In this document: positions 1 through 13,169 of the stretch, piece after piece | How positions within the stretch are numbered: the first letter of the stretch is position 1 | Layout: each line of letters opens with the position of its first letter | The notes under the pieces: generated by a model | The model's database searches: none | Told to the model about the DNA's origin: nothing | The model's input: only the letters and a program-made list of their open reading frames with translations | Assembly: GCA_019426215.1 (NCBI GenBank) | Contig: CM033402.1 | Coordinates: forward strand, 21,958,104 to 22,022,103 | Direction: 5' to 3' | Length of the DNA stretch: 64,000 nucleotides | From: Buddleja alternifolia | Taxonomy: Eukaryota; Streptophyta; Magnoliopsida; Lamiales; Scrophulariaceae | Position numbers and translations under genes: made by a program

Positions 1-169
1 TCTTTCCATATCCTTCTAGTATTTATGTTAATTTAGGTTTCTTTATGTTTCCTTGTATTTCTATTTTCCTTGTTCATAGTTAGAGTTTCTTGTTTACCAA
101 GTACATGTATCTCTATAAATATGTTACTCAGTAATACAAGTTCCCTACGGGGTTTTCTCTAATCTAACA
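1..169 (+). repeat. 3' end of a Copia-type LTR (solo or truncated)
   Basis: The segment has a TATA-like box (ctctataaatatg, near 112-124), then a pyrimidine-rich stretch, and ends in CTAACA, the usual end of a plant Copia LTR. No primer-binding site follows, so it is probably a solo LTR or the right end of an element that begins outside the window. The family cannot be named. Confidence 0.45.
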
Positions 170-2814
170 AATTGAATTTTAATAATGTTTTCAAAAATAA
201 AAATGATCTAAATCAAATAGCCTTCAATTATATTTTAAATGTGATAATTATGACTAGAGACTATTAAAACTATTTCATAAAGATGATTAATGGGTCGTTA
301 AAATGCAAATAAACGTAAACTAACATGCTTATTTTAGTTAAGAAATGATAGCTTCTATTATGTTTTTTTCACTAAGTTGAAAACTTTATATTTATTGAGC
401 ATATAACTTAAATTTTTATTGATTGATGTTTCTCCATTTATTGTATTCAAATATTTTAAATATTCATTTGATCAATTATAATCTAGCATTGGTTTCAGAA
501 AAACTATATATATATATATATTATCAAATTCATTTATTAAAATAAATCATCAGTGTTAATAGACAAATATTTATTTGATATATGACTTGCGTCTATTTAG
601 AAAAAAAATGTTAGGAATAGAATCCATAATACAATGACATCAAGAACGACATTTAAAAAAATAAATAAATTCTCAATTATAGTATTATCATTCTTTAGTG
701 GATATTAGCTTTTACATGCAACACAAATATTTTTCACTTCTCTTATATTTTTAATACTAATATAAACCGTATAATAAAAAAGATACATTTAATAGTAGTG
801 AATCGAACAAAGGAGAAAGTATGAATTATGTCACTTATTGTGATTCCGCGTGTGTAACTGAGATTCAAGAAGGACATACATCAGATGATTTTAAGAACAA
901 TAATTTAATTAAATACGGAGACCAGATAAAGAAGAAATAAGAAGACTTTATAAAAATCTAATTTTGAGCCATAATGATAAGACATTTACAAGTACATTCA
1001 GAAGTCAATGAGAGGAAAAAGAAGAGAGTTATTCATCCATAAAATAAACAAGAGAATAATCAAATGAAATATGAATTTATTTATTTGGATTTTATATAGG
1101 CTCCACTTCTCCATAAACTAAGTCTTCTATGTGTTGATTCAGTATTTCATGTTAATCAATATTTAATTTTTCAAATAATTATAGTTTATTGAATAATAAT
1201 TCACTTAGTTAAATTACTATTTTGTATATATAACATTTCTAAATTGATCATTATTTATATACATAGATTATTTAACAAATATATATAACTTATTTACAAT
1301 GCACGTGTTATTTACTAGTTTTAATAAATTGTAATCAATATGGCAGCCCTAAATCTAGTTTTTGTAGTGTTTAGGCACATCATCCGGATTAATAAAGAAT
1401 TAAAGTTGGAAACTGTTGAGCCGATCGAACATACAATTTTTAAATGGCGATAGCAATCATCTCTAAGAGCCACCTAAGCGCACTTCAACAAGTGGCAACG
1501 TACGGGAGAAAGAGAAATATCTCTATACTAATAAGAAATCCACTGCGAATAAAGACGCATTCAACCTTTTATGTTCTCTCAATGGCCAATTAGGATATTC
1601 ATTAGATTATCAATTGTGGAGCCCTTATAGTTGTGATTGCAATATATAAATCAAATAAAACTGTTTCTTTCTAAACAATGGTGGTAGACAAAATAGAGTG
1701 CTGAAGTCGGCTCAATTGTTATCAAATTCCAAAGCCTTGGCCTACATATGAAATACTTACCAAATAATACAAACTAAAGCTTGGAAAAGTTCAAGGGACA
1801 ACAGAATTAATGGCATGATAGGCATATCGAATCTCTAATATATACAAACTTGTTTTTCATCTCTTTGTTCACTTACTCTCAAGTGTATAAATTTCACTAC
1901 ATTTATATATCTGAGGAAAAAATTTATACAAATAACATGGATATAAACAATGAAATAGAAGATAAAATATTATGAGTTTTTTTTCTTCAAAATATCACTC
2001 TTAGGAAAAATAATTCTCAAACATTACTCTTAGTGCCACATATATTGCTATGTTTACAAAAATTATTTAGATGGAATTTATTTTCTTCTCCTACTTTAAT
2101 GACGCACATGGATTTATTAGTTATAATAATTCTCACAATTTTTAATCGTTATCTCTCTCAAAATATTTTCTTTTTTTTATCTTTTCTTTTTCTTTTTTCT
2201 ATCGCACTAATTTCTAACTATTAATAATAATTAACTTAAAATTATATGTGAATATTTTGTTTGCATAACTTCAAACAACACATATACTATTGAGAAATTT
2301 TCATATTGCAAAATAATAAATGAATTAATAATTTCAATTTATCATTTTTAAAGAATTAAGACATACATCGATTGTTTCACTACGATTAATTAGTATAAAG
2401 TTATAAACATAAGTTTTCTTAATTGATTTACAAATTAGCTAATACTAATGCTATACAAAAAACAACAATTTAAATATAATGTTCGGATTGTTGCTTATGC
2501 TTTTTTTTTTTTTTTTTGAATATCTTATGTTTTTATTTTCTTAATTTAAATAAAATTAGAGTTGGAGGAAGTGTTTTTCAACTTCTAACGGCGTTATGAA
2601 TCGTTATTACTTTTCTTTCTCTACACTGCATATCTAACTTTCTTCTGAAAAAGGTGTCCCCAATTGATTTTCTTGCTATCAATTTGTCTCTATTATGGTT
2701 GTTCTGGTCCCTGATGCTTGGATCATCACTGTGGAAATGCACCACCGATTTTTTGATCCGATCAAGGAGTGGTCCCACCATACCGAAACCAATTTTAGAT
2801 ACAATAAAAAGTAA
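170..2814. other. AT-rich intergenic DNA without a recognisable gene
   Basis: No ORF here looks coding; the short ones are by-products of low complexity. There is a TA microsatellite near 505-521 and a T-rich run near 2501-2517. Nothing else is supportable apart from weak transposon-end resemblances listed as rejected. Confidence 0.5.
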
Positions 2815-3183
2815 TATTAGTGACAAAATTTGAAGTGTCAATATTAAAATTGTCACTAGATATGTATAATGAGTGTCAATAATTTTAGCTTTGTCACAGT
2901 AAGAATTTTTAGTGACAAGAGTTTCTTTAAAGTTGTCACTATTGACAATTAGAGACACGTGTATAGTGACAACACAAATAGAGTGACAATTATAATTGTT
3001 GACACTAAGTTGTCATTAAAGGTGTGTCACTAATCGTTAATAATGATAACAAGTTTCTTGTCACTACTTTCCAAGATTAACAAATTCTATACAAATTTTG
3101 TCACTAAAAATTTACAATTAGTGACAACTTTGACATTGTCACTTGACATTTTGTCACTAATATCTTTTTTTTTTTTTGTAGTG
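2815..3183 (-). mobile_element. CACTA-like transposon terminus
   Basis: The right edge reads, on the minus strand, CACTACAAAAAAA, the usual start of a plant CACTA terminal inverted repeat. The adjacent 350 bases carry about a dozen copies of TAGTGACAA or TTGTCACTA in both orientations, which is the subterminal repeat pattern of this superfamily. No partner terminus in the opposite orientation was found upstream, so the element is partial or its other end is lost. Copia-1 starts 7 bases after this terminus. Confidence 0.5.
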
Positions 3184-3190
3184 TTCCTGG

Positions 3191-5431
3191 TGTTAGAGAA
3201 GATGCCCGGAGCGCCAATTTTGGGCGCCACTTTCTATGTAATAAACTCTATGAGGCAATCTTTTCTTACGAATAAAGTCAATTTTAGTATGGCATTCTTT
3301 GTTCTTAAATTGTTATTATATGCTTAGAACAAAGTCCCTTGAATCACACATGACTATACGGCATCGTCGGACATCGGGAATGACGATGGTGGAATATGTC
3401 TCTAAGGTCGTGATTCTTAAAAGGTTCCAAGTCGTCGATGGGTTTGTCAAGATCAGGGATATTGACAAAGACCCGAAAGACTTGCTTGTGTACATAGTTC
3501 TTGGAGAACGTGCCTCGTTCCATAGGAATAGATGTACACGAGGGTTCTCATTTGGGATAATGAGTGAACTGAACAACCACGCTAGGAAATTCCTAAAATG
3601 GTTGTCCTGGTCGAATATGGAATTTCCTATAATCATGTAGGCATAAGAGTAATCCTAATGGACCTGAGGTTCCATTGTTACTTTGAGCATAGTCGATTAT
3701 ACTTTGACTTATCTCATGATTCCTTCGCGAATCGTCATATGGGATATCTTGGGTATAGTATGATTATCTGTCGAGGTACATGAGAGACCAAGATGAGATC
3801 CATCACTGATTTAGCAAATCAGATATTTTCTATGCTTTGCTTATTGAATCGATTCAAGGAATCTTTGGCCAAAGTATGGCAATCCAAAGAGGCGGAGTGT
3901 TTCCTCGTTTCGATTGCATGAATCGATATCATGAAATGAAGGAGACATAGTGATTGGGTCTTAAGAGTTTCGACTAAGCCATTACTCGAGACATCGATCC
4001 GGGAAATTTGATGGAAGGATCTTACTTATGTGAGTATCGTGGTTATGATAGGTTGAGTATCTTGACATCGTTTGTTTCTAGGTCTTCGAGGCCCATTGCT
4101 TGACAGTAACCTCGATTTGTAGGTATCATGTTATTATTGGTGATAATTCATGGTTGGATTAAATCAAGGAAGATTTAATCTAGTACTTTCTAAATATAGA
4201 AAGGTACAATGGCACTTTTGGAAAGTGTACTTACTTCTAGAACATGAACGAGCCTAAGGGGTCACACACTTACTTCTGAGGTTCCTGCTTAAAAGATATA
4301 ATTGATCAACTTTAGAAGTTGAGGTGAAATTAGGAAAGTTTAGGATTTACCTAAAGAGAAATATTAACTAATTGGTGGGAAATCAATTATTAGACTATTT
4401 AATTAATCAATTAAGATTAATTATTTAATGGACCAAGTAGAGTTCAAGGGTTTTATTTAATTAGTAGAGGAAGTCAAAAATTAAATAGAATTAAAGAAAT
4501 AATTGGGTAATATTAATTAATGTTGGACTTTAATTATTATGGAATATTTAATTAAATGGTTAGACTATTTAATTAAATAAGGAGTCAAAAATCAAATCAA
4601 GTTGGATAAAAATTTTGGATTCCAAGGTGAGAAGGGGCGAGGTGGCGGACGAATTTTAGGGAGGGGATTTAATTCATCTCCAAGTCTTGATCAAGTTGGA
4701 ATCAAGGAAATATTTAGGAGAGAAAAAGGAGCAAGTTGGCTAGCAAGCCAAGTTCTTTGTTTTTAGGAAACTCCTTAATAGAGTTTGCTTAGGATTAGAT
4801 GAAAGTCAAATCTTGGAGATTTAATTTTATCTTGACTTCCAAGGAAACTAAACCTAGGAGTCTCTCTATAAATATGTGTGTTAAGAAAAATACACAAACA
4901 CTTTATTCTACCTAGAATTTTCGTTCACCGCCATAATAAAAGAGAGAGAAATTTCATCTTCTATATTCTCAAGAATTCGCCCCTCACCCATATATTTTGT
5001 GACAAGGTTTTGGTCATGTGTTGAGATTAACCTTTCACATATATTCCTACCGTCATATATAAGCTTAGATTAGATCTAAAGTAAATATATAGGCTAACAC
5101 CATATATATATTTATTAGAAATTATACGGAGGTGTGGATACATCTTAGAGACGAGACAATTGAATCGCTTGAAGATACATCGAACAAATCGAAGCTCGGA
5201 TTTTTCAAAGGGGCCGACGGTTTTTAAAGAATCAAGTCAAGGGAGTATTTGTTCGGGTTGAAAATATCAAAAACTTGTACGAGGGAAAAAGCAGGAAAGG
5301 TATTTCTCGTAATATAGTTTTTCTCATTTTTATTATCTCGATTAAACTGTATGTAATCCTGTTTCCGGGTAGTTTATTAAATTTTTTAAATTCTGATGTG
5401 CTAACCTATCCCGGGATTACCCAACCCAACA
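3191..5431 (+). repeat. 5' LTR of Copia-1
   Basis: It runs from TGTTAGAGAAG to CCAACCCAACA, followed one base later by the primer-binding site. A TATA box (tataaata) lies at about 4867-4874. An ORF at 3299-3640 is repeated in the right LTR at 11037-11348 but has no recognisable domain and is most likely chance. Confidence 0.93.
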
Positions 5432-5432
5432 G

Positions 5433-5444
5433 TGGTATCAGAGC
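5433..5444 (+). other. Primer-binding site, initiator Met tRNA type
   Basis: TGGTATCAGAGC, one base after the 5' LTR, is the complement of the 3' end of plant initiator tRNA-Met. It fixes both the LTR boundary and the + orientation. Confidence 0.92.
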
Positions 5445-6591
5445 CTGGTTAGTTTAATCGAACTAATTTATGTGATTTATTATGCTTTGTTTATTTTTCG
5501 TAAGAATAAATTGCAAGCATGTTTAAATCAAGATGCCATGAGTTATTACAAATTGAATTTAGTTTGGGACTTAATTGTATAAAAATTTAGTATTTTTATG
5601 ACAAATTTGGTTTCGCGAAAACTATGTTATTGGGTGATTTAGGTTGATAGTGAGTTTTTAGGATTTGAAAAACACCGGTGGTGGGAAGTAGCGAAACGGA
5701 TGAATTGAAAGGTTTGAAGTGGAGCAACAACCCGGGCCGAGGTGGGTTAGTAAAGTCCGGGAAAAACCCATTGTTCAACCAGAATTGCTGGACGAAAAGG
5801 GCCAAAACAGCAGTTTTGGGCACGCGCGTATCCAGCACGGGTTGTTCGCGGCTGGGCCCGTGGGTCGGGCCGCCCAAGCCTGGCCCAGTTTTTTCGGCGT
5901 AATTAAAATTTTAATATTTTAAATATTTCTTGAACTTAGATTTTTGGAAATTTATAATTTTGGAAATTATTATTTTTCCTTGGAAAATAATTTTTGTGAA
6001 AAATCCAAATTATCCCAAATAAATTGTAATTTATTTTGAACAAGAGGTAGGTAAATTTTGGATATCGCATATTATATGGCTTGGCATGATTTTATGTGAT
6101 TAGATGAACCACGAGTCTAGTCTGGTCTTTGGTTTTCGTTGTACGTAATTTCAATGGATTGTAAAAATAGCCAATTTGGCTTTTATTTTATCTGTCTTTA
6201 GATTAGCAGAATGTAATTAGATTATAGTCTATGTAATTGAAATTGAATACGAAGAAAGAAGACGAAGGTCAACTTGAAGACTTGTATACAATGGCAATCC
6301 GTTGTAGTAGTTAGGTTACTTTAATTTCCTAGAAGTCCAGCCCACTTTGGCTCAGTGGGTTGATTAGGTAATTTACCGCTTTGTAGATGGTTTATTTTTC
6401 TGTTTATATATATGTGATGTGTTTGGAATGCATGCATAGGATAGAAAACTAAACAAGATAAATTTAATCTGATAAGACCAATGTTTTATGCAATGCCCTC
6501 CTCAGAAAATATTATGCCTACATGGAATTGAAATTGGATTTCTCTTCTATGCCTTCCATCATAAGTGGCAACATGTGAAATGTCGTTGAGG

Positions 6592-6921
6592 CTAGGTGAA
6601 TCACTCATATAATTGGGGATTAACTTAGTCGAGATAAGCTGTGATTATCACTAAGCATAGAGATGCTCTGTGGGATCTAATCACTCTTTGTACACTCATA
6701 TAATTGGGGCAATAAACTGAGAGGATTGACCGTGGAATATTTGATGGGTTTGGCCTAACGTTGAGGTAACATATTGGACACCCATATAATTGGGCCATAT
6801 GTGAAAGATGAGGTAAAACAATCTTGAGAACCATCCAACGAGGTGGAAGGCCGGGAGAGGCTACTATTTAAATGGATCAATCACACTCATATAATTGGGG
6901 TGACTTGATTAATTTAAATAG
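6592..6921 (+). other. Iterated hairpins in the Copia-1 leader
   Basis: The 14-base box CYCATATAATTGGG occurs four times, at 6604-6617, 6695-6708, 6781-6794 and 6886-6899 (spacings 91, 86, 105). Each box can close on itself (CYCA with TGGG) and is flanked by segments that pair although they differ between copies: ctaggtgaatc with gattaacttag (6592 and 6618), acatattgg with ccatatgt (6769 and 6795), and ctatttaaat plus atcaatcac with gtgacttgat plus atttaaatag (6864-6921). The stem of copy 2 is weaker. The array ends about 200 bases before the gag ATG, within the genomic RNA leader. Confidence 0.7.
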
Positions 6922-7089
6922 ATCTCAAGCCCACTAAGGGAAATTAATTTTTTCTCGAATTCTATCTAAAGGGTGGTGGAATTTAGAAAAATAGTGGGAG
7001 GCTTGTACAATTAAAGACCAAATTGTATAAGAACTTTATTTTAGAATGAATGTTAATATATCTGCCTCGAAACCTTTGTAGATTGAAAA

Positions 7090-10000
7090 ATGTCTAATAC
7101 ATTCAAGAATTTCATTGAAACCAATAAGTTAACTGGACCCAACTTTGAGGATTGGCTTCGAAACCTTAGAATCATCCTCCAAACTGAAAAAAGAGAATAC
7201 ATTATCCCAACCCCTGTCCAAAATGAACCTGATGATAGTTCCTTGGATGATGAGAAGTATGAGTATCAAATGTGGAAATAGGATGATATGCAAGTAAGAT
7301 GTCTCATGTTGGCATCAACATCAAACGAGTTGCAGACGCAACATGAGGCGATCGAGAACGTATCATCGATCCTTTTACACTTGACTGAACTCTATGGAAC
7401 TCGAATAAAGAGGGAACCGTATGCTGTTTCCAAAGAACTATTCAAGACCCAGATGAATAAAAAAGCCTATGTAAGTGTGCACGTGCTAAAGATGATTGGG
7501 CTAATTGATAAACTGGCAGGTCTAGGCATGCCACTTGACAATGAGCTATCAGTGGATTTAATCCTTCAATCACTTCCAGGATCATATGAACAATTTGTGG
7601 TCAACTTCAACATGCATTCAATGGAGGCTAGGCTTCGTGAGCTACTAAACATGTTGAAGACTGCTAAGAGCATGGTTTGAAGGATAAACAGTGTTGTTTG
7701 TTGATGACTCGTCTCAACCATTGGCCTGGAAGGGCAACACGAATGGAGAGAGTGAGAAACGAAAGAAACTATGGGGTAAAAGAGAAGTGAGGAAGGCAAA
7801 GAAATCCGACAATTACTTCAAGTGTGGAAAACCTAGACACTGCAAGAAGGACTGGAAGGAGCTATCAAAGACTCAAGATATGTTCTTTGTTGAAGTTAAC
7901 ATTAGTGTTAACAATGCTTCTTGGATACTTGACACTGGGTACGGTATTCACCTTTGCAATGATTTGCAGGGGATGGTAAGAAGCAAAGCGCTAAGTAAAG
8001 GAGAGATGACCCTAAGGATGGGAAATGGAGCAATGGTTGCTGCCAAGGCCATAGGGACCATCCACTTAGCTTTAGGGAGTAGGATTTTGATTTTAAATTT
8101 CGTCTATTTTGTACCTGAGATAATAAAAAATATCATATCCATTCCAGTTTTGGATGGAGACAGATATCGTTTTGAGATTCATAATAATAGTTGCTCTTTA
8201 TTTTATGAATCTAATCTTATTATAGAGTCAAAATTGCAAGATGGTCTTTATACAATTTTCCCAACTTATCCTACTCTTAATATTCAACAAAGTAACAAAC
8301 GAAAATTAGATAATTCCATAAGTACATCAACTTGTCACGCTAGACTAGGTCATATCGCTAAAGAAAGGATACGCATATTGGCAAATTAACTTGATCTTGG
8401 AGATCTAGACGAGATACCAACTTGCGAATCATGTCTTAAAGGAAATATGACCATGACACCATTCACTGGGTCAATGGCGCGTGCAAGTGGAGTTTTGGAC
8501 TTGGTCCATACTAATGTATGTGGGCCACTTAGCATAAATGCTAGAGGTGGTTTTAGCTACTTCATAACATTTACCAATGACTTCTTACGGTATGGCTATA
8601 TGTACTTTACGAGGTACAAGTCTAAATCCTTTGAGAAATTCATGGAGTTTAGACATGAAGTAGAGAAACAAATTGGTAGAAGTATCAAGACTCTTCGATC
8701 AGATCGAGGAGGTGATTACTTATCCAATGAGTTTCTGGATTATGTGAAAGAGAATGGGATTCTCTCGCAGTGGACTCCACCTGGCATGTCTCAATTGAAT
8801 GGGGTAGCTGAGCTAAGGAATCGAACTTTGTTAGACATGGTTCGATCCATGATGAGTCGCACTGGACTTCCTTCTTCAATATGGGGCTATGCTTTGACGA
8901 CTGCAGCCTATCTATTGAATAGGGCCCCGTCTAAGAGTGTACCTAAGGTTCCATATGAAATATGGTATGGTAAGACACCTTCATATAAACACCTAAGGGT
9001 GTGGGGGTGTGCTTCTTATGTCAATCAACAAGTGGGAGACAAACTGGATCTAATATCCACGTTGTGTAAGTTTGTGGGGTATCCGAAAGACTCTTTTGGA
9101 TACTACTTTTGCAATCCTTTGGAACAAACCATGATTGTTTCAAGGAATGCGACCTTCTTGGAGAAGGATTTTCCATTAGATGGGAATAACGAGATTGTAG
9201 AACTCAAGAAGACTCAAAGCACGGAGATACCTCAAGAACCAAAAATGAGCTCGCCTGATACCACACAGGAAGCGATTCATAAAGAACAAGCCGAAAGTAC
9301 ACAACCTCTGAGGAGATTCGAAAGGATTACAAGGGCACCCGAAAAATGGGTTGGCCATTTGCAAGAAAGCAAGTCAAAGGATTCTTTTGGAAGTAGATTC
9401 AAAGATTTATAGAGATGCGATGTTGGACATCGATTCGGGAAGATGGCTAGAAGCTATGAAATTTGAGATGGAATCCATTCACTCCAACAAGGTTTAGACC
9501 TTGGTAGACCCGCCAGATGGGGTCAAACCCATAGGCTGCAAGTGGGCTTACAAGCGAAAGCTTGGAGCTGATGGAGAGTTGGCGACCTATAAGGTGCGCC
9601 TAGCGGCGAAAAGGTTTACTCAAAGACAAAGTATTGACTATGAGGAAAACTTCTCACCAATGGCGATGCTGAATCCATAAGGATACTTCTAGCCATATTT
9701 GCACATTTCAATTTCGAAATTTCGCAGATGGATGTTAAAACTGCGTTCCTCAATGGAGAAATTGAGGAGGAAATATATATGCAGCAGCAAGAGGGTTTTA
9801 CATCCAAGGAAAGTGAACACAAGGTGTGTAGACTCCAGAGGTCCATATATTGACTGAAACAAGCTTCCCGAAGCTTGAACAAACGATTTGATAATGTCAT
9901 ACGAGAGTATGGATATATTCAAAACGTTGACGAAGCATGTGTGTACAAGAAGGCTAGTGGGAGCGTGGTTACCTTTCTAGTACTTTATGTTGATGATATC

Positions 10001-10914
10001 CTATTAATCAAAAACGATACAAGGATGATCCAGTTAACAAAAGTATGGTTGTCAAATCAATTCTCTATGACGGATATGGGAAAAGCTTCCTACGTACTCG
10101 GTATGAAGATATATCGAGAGAGATCGAGTAGGATGCTGGGACTCTCCCAATCCTTGTACATAGATCGAGGGCTAAAGAGATTTAGCATGGAAAAATCCAA
10201 GAGAGGATTCTTTCCTATAAGACATGGAATCACTCTTTCCAAGTCAATATGCCCTAAGACTGAGAAAAAAAGAGAAAGGATGTCTCACATACCTTACGCA
10301 TACCCCATTGGAAGCATTATGTATGTGATGATATGTCTGAGGCCTGATGTAGCTTATGCACTTAGCATGTTCAGTCGCTACCAGGTGAATCATGGTGAAG
10401 AGCACTGGACCGCCATTAAAAAAATCCTCAAGTATCTTAAAAGAACTAAGGAGTTATTTTTGGTATACGGTGGAGGAGAATTGGAATTAGCGTGCTACAC
10501 AGACTCTAGTTTCCAAACTGATATTGACGACTCGAAATCAATTTCTAGTTTCATTTTTCTACTTAATGGTGGAGTAGTGAGTTGGAAGAGTTCCAAGCAA
10601 CCGACTACAACTGATTCAAGCACCAAAGCAGAATACATTGCTGCCTCAAAGATGGCAAAGGAAGTTGTTTGGATGAGGAACTTCATCCATGAGTTGGGTG
10701 TCGTTCCATCTAGCTAAGGTCTCATCATAAATCCAAGCACATACAAAGGCGATACCATTTTATTAGGGAAATCATTGGGGGAGGTGATGTTCGAGTGGAG
10801 CGTGTAGACTCGGCAGATAATATAGCAAACCCACTCACCAAACCCCTTAGTCAAAAGGTGTTTGATGGACATCTAGGGAAGATGGGCCTCAAATACGTGG
10901 GCAATTGGCTCTAG
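7090..10914 (+). pseudogene. Copia-1 gag-pol, degraded
   Basis: Domains appear in Copia order. Gag (from 7090) starts MSNTFKNFIETNKLTGPNF and has an in-frame stop at 7279-7281; after a stop at 7678-7680 the reading frame shifts. The zinc knuckle near 7822 reads YFKCGKPRHCKKDW, so the first and last cysteines are lost. Protease retains DTG (near 7930). The integrase HHCC region follows, with a stop at 8387-8389. The integrase core (8447-9412) has N where the first catalytic D belongs (HTNVCGP, codon 8513-8515), but keeps the second D (RSDRGG) and the E (GVAEL). RT begins with TAG in place of a tryptophan codon near 9496, has frameshifts, and keeps YVDD near 9990. RNase H is present to about 10715, where a deletion and stop occur; its C-terminus resumes to 10914. 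It cannot be active. Confidence 0.93.
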
Positions 10915-10916
10915 GG

Positions 10917-10928
10917 TAAGTGGGAGAT
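10917..10928 (+). other. Polypurine tract of Copia-1
   Basis: TAAGTGGGAGAT lies directly before the TGTTAG start of the right LTR, the usual position and composition of a Copia polypurine tract for plus-strand priming. Confidence 0.85.
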
Positions 10929-13169
10929 TGTTAGAGTAGATACTCGGCGCGCCAATTTTGGGCACCACTTTCTGTGTAATAAACTCTATGAAACAATCTT
11001 TTCTTATGAATAAAGTCAATTTTATTATGGCATTCTTTGTTCTTAAATTGTTATTATATGCTTAGAACGAAGTCTCTTGAATTACACATGACTAAGGGAC
11101 ATCATCGGACATCAGGAATGACGATGATGGAATATGTCTCTAAGGTCGTGATTCTTAAAAGGTTCCAAGTCGTCGATGGGTCTGTCAAGATGAAGGATAT
11201 TAACAAAGACCCGAAAGACTTGCTTGTGTACATATTTCTTGGAGAACAAGCCTCGTTCCATAGGAATAGATATACACGCGGGTTCTCATTTGGGATAATG
11301 AGTGAACTGAACAACCCCGCCAGGAAATTCCTAAAATGGTTATCTTGATCGAATACGGAATTTCCTATAATCATGTAGGCATAAGTGTAATCCTTATGGG
11401 CCTGAGGTTTCATTGTTAATTTGAGCATAGTCGATTATACTTTGACTTATCTCTTGATTCCTTCGCGAATCGTCAAACGGGATATCTTGGGTATAGTATG
11501 ATTATGTGTCGAGGTACATGAGAGACCAAGATGAGATCCATGACTGATTTAGGAAATCAGACATTTACTATGTTTTGCTTTTTGAATCGATCCAAGGAAT
11601 TTTTGGCCAAAGTATGGCAATCCAAAGTGGCGAAGTGTTTCCTCGTTTGGATTGCATGAATCGATATCATGTAATGAAGGAGACATAGTGATTGGGTCGT
11701 AAGAGTTTCGACTAAGCCATTACCCGAGACACCAATCCGGGAAATTTGATGGAGGGATCTTACTTACGTGAGGATCGTGGTTATGATAGGTTGAGTATCT
11801 TGACATCGTTTGTTTCTAGGTCTTCGAGGCCCGTTGCTAGACAGTAACCTCGATTTGTAGATACCATGTTATTATTGGTGATGATTCATGGTCAGATTAA
11901 ATCAAGGAAGATTTAATCTATTACTTTCTCAATATAGAAAGGTACAATGACACTTTTGGAAAGTGTACTTACTACTAGAACATGACGAGCCTAAGGGGTC
12001 ACACACTTACTCCTGAGGTTCCTGCTTAAAAGATATGATTAATCAACTTTGGAAGTTGAGGTGCAATTAGAAAAGTCTAGGACTTACCTAAAGAGGAATA
12101 TTAATTAATTAGTGGAAAATCAATTAATTAGACTATTTAATTAATCAAGTAAAAATAATTAATTACTGGACCAAGTAGAGTTCAAGAGTTTTATTTAATT
12201 AATAGAGGGAGTCGAAAATTAAATAGAATTAAAGAAATAATTGGGTAATAATACTTAAGTTGGAACTTTAATCATTATGGAATATTTAATTAAATGATTG
12301 GATTATTTAATTAAATAAGGAGTCAAAAATTAAATCGAGTTGGATAAAATTTCTGGATTCCAAGGTAAGAGGGGGCGAGGTGGCGGACGAATTTTAGGGA
12401 GGGGATTTAATTCCTCTGTAAGTTTTGATCAAGTCGGAATCAAGGAAATATTTAGGAGAGAAAAAAAAGGAACAAGTAGGCTTACAAGCTAAATTCCTTG
12501 TTTTTAGGAAACTTCTTAATAGAGTTTGTTTGGGATTAGATGAAAGTCAAACATTGAAGATTTGATTTCATCTTGACTTTCAAGTAAACTAAACCTAAGA
12601 GTTTCTCTATAAATATGTGTGTTAAGAAAAACACACACACTTTATTCTACCTAGAATTTTTGTCCACCACCATAAGAAAAGAGAGAATTTTTTTTTCTAT
12701 TTTTCTCAAGAATTCGCCCCTCACCCATATATTTCTTGAGGTTTTGCTCATATGTTGAGATTAACCTTTCACATATATTCCTACCTTCATATATAAGCTT
12801 AGATTAGATCTAAAGTAAATATATAGGCTAGCACCATATATATATTTATTGGGAATTATATGGAGGTGTGGATACATCTTAGAGGCGAGACAATTGGATC
12901 GCTTGAAGATACACGAAACAAATCAGAGCTCGAATTTTTCAAAGTGGCCGACGGTTTTTGAAGAATCAAGTCAAGGGAGTATTTGTTCAGGTTGAAAAGA
13001 TCAAAAACTTGTTTGAGGGAAAAAGCGCAAAAGGTATTTTGCGTAGTATAGTTTTTTCTCATTTTTATTAGCTCTATTAAACCGGCCATGTAATCCTGTT
13101 TCAGGGTAATTTATTAAATTTTTTAAATTCCACTGTGCTAACCTACCCCAGGGATTACCCAACCCAACA
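10929..13169 (+). repeat. 3' LTR of Copia-1
   Basis: It has the same length and ends as the left LTR, with scattered substitutions. The TATA box is at 12608-12615. The next bases (13170-13185) read tccgggagtggtatca, which contains the first eight bases of a primer-binding site rather than a target duplication. Confidence 0.93.

Larger units (their letters stand above)
3191..13169 (+). mobile_element. Ty1/copia LTR retrotransposon, decayed (Copia-1)
   Basis: Two LTRs of equal length (2,241 bp) enclose a primer-binding site matching initiator Met tRNA, a gag-pol in Copia order (gag, protease, integrase, RT, RNase H) and a purine tract before the right LTR. Both LTRs start TGTTAGAG and end CCCAACA. 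The first 200 bases of the LTRs differ at roughly 6-8% by eye, so the insertion is old, in line with many stops and frameshifts in the coding region. The flanking five bases (CCTGG and TCCGG) are not a clean target duplication. Lineage is not resolved; the gag resembles the common plant type with a UBN2-like domain and one zinc knuckle. Confidence 0.93.

Noticed and set aside
1285..1318. Possible second Helitron 3' end (gcacgtg then CTAG followed by T)
   Set aside because: The hairpin is too short and the spacing is poor; it could be chance in AT-rich DNA.
1356..1367. TTTTTGTAGTG resembling a CACTA terminus
   Set aside because: Only about 11 bases match and no subterminal repeats accompany it.
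2578..2958. 126-residue minus-strand ORF
   Set aside because: It overlaps the TAGTGACAA repeat array and its sequence reflects those repeats.
3299..3640. 113-residue ORF conserved in both LTRs of Copia-1 (also 11037-11348)
   Set aside because: The second copy is conserved only because it lies in the other LTR; it has no domain, and an ORF of similar length overlaps it on the other strand.
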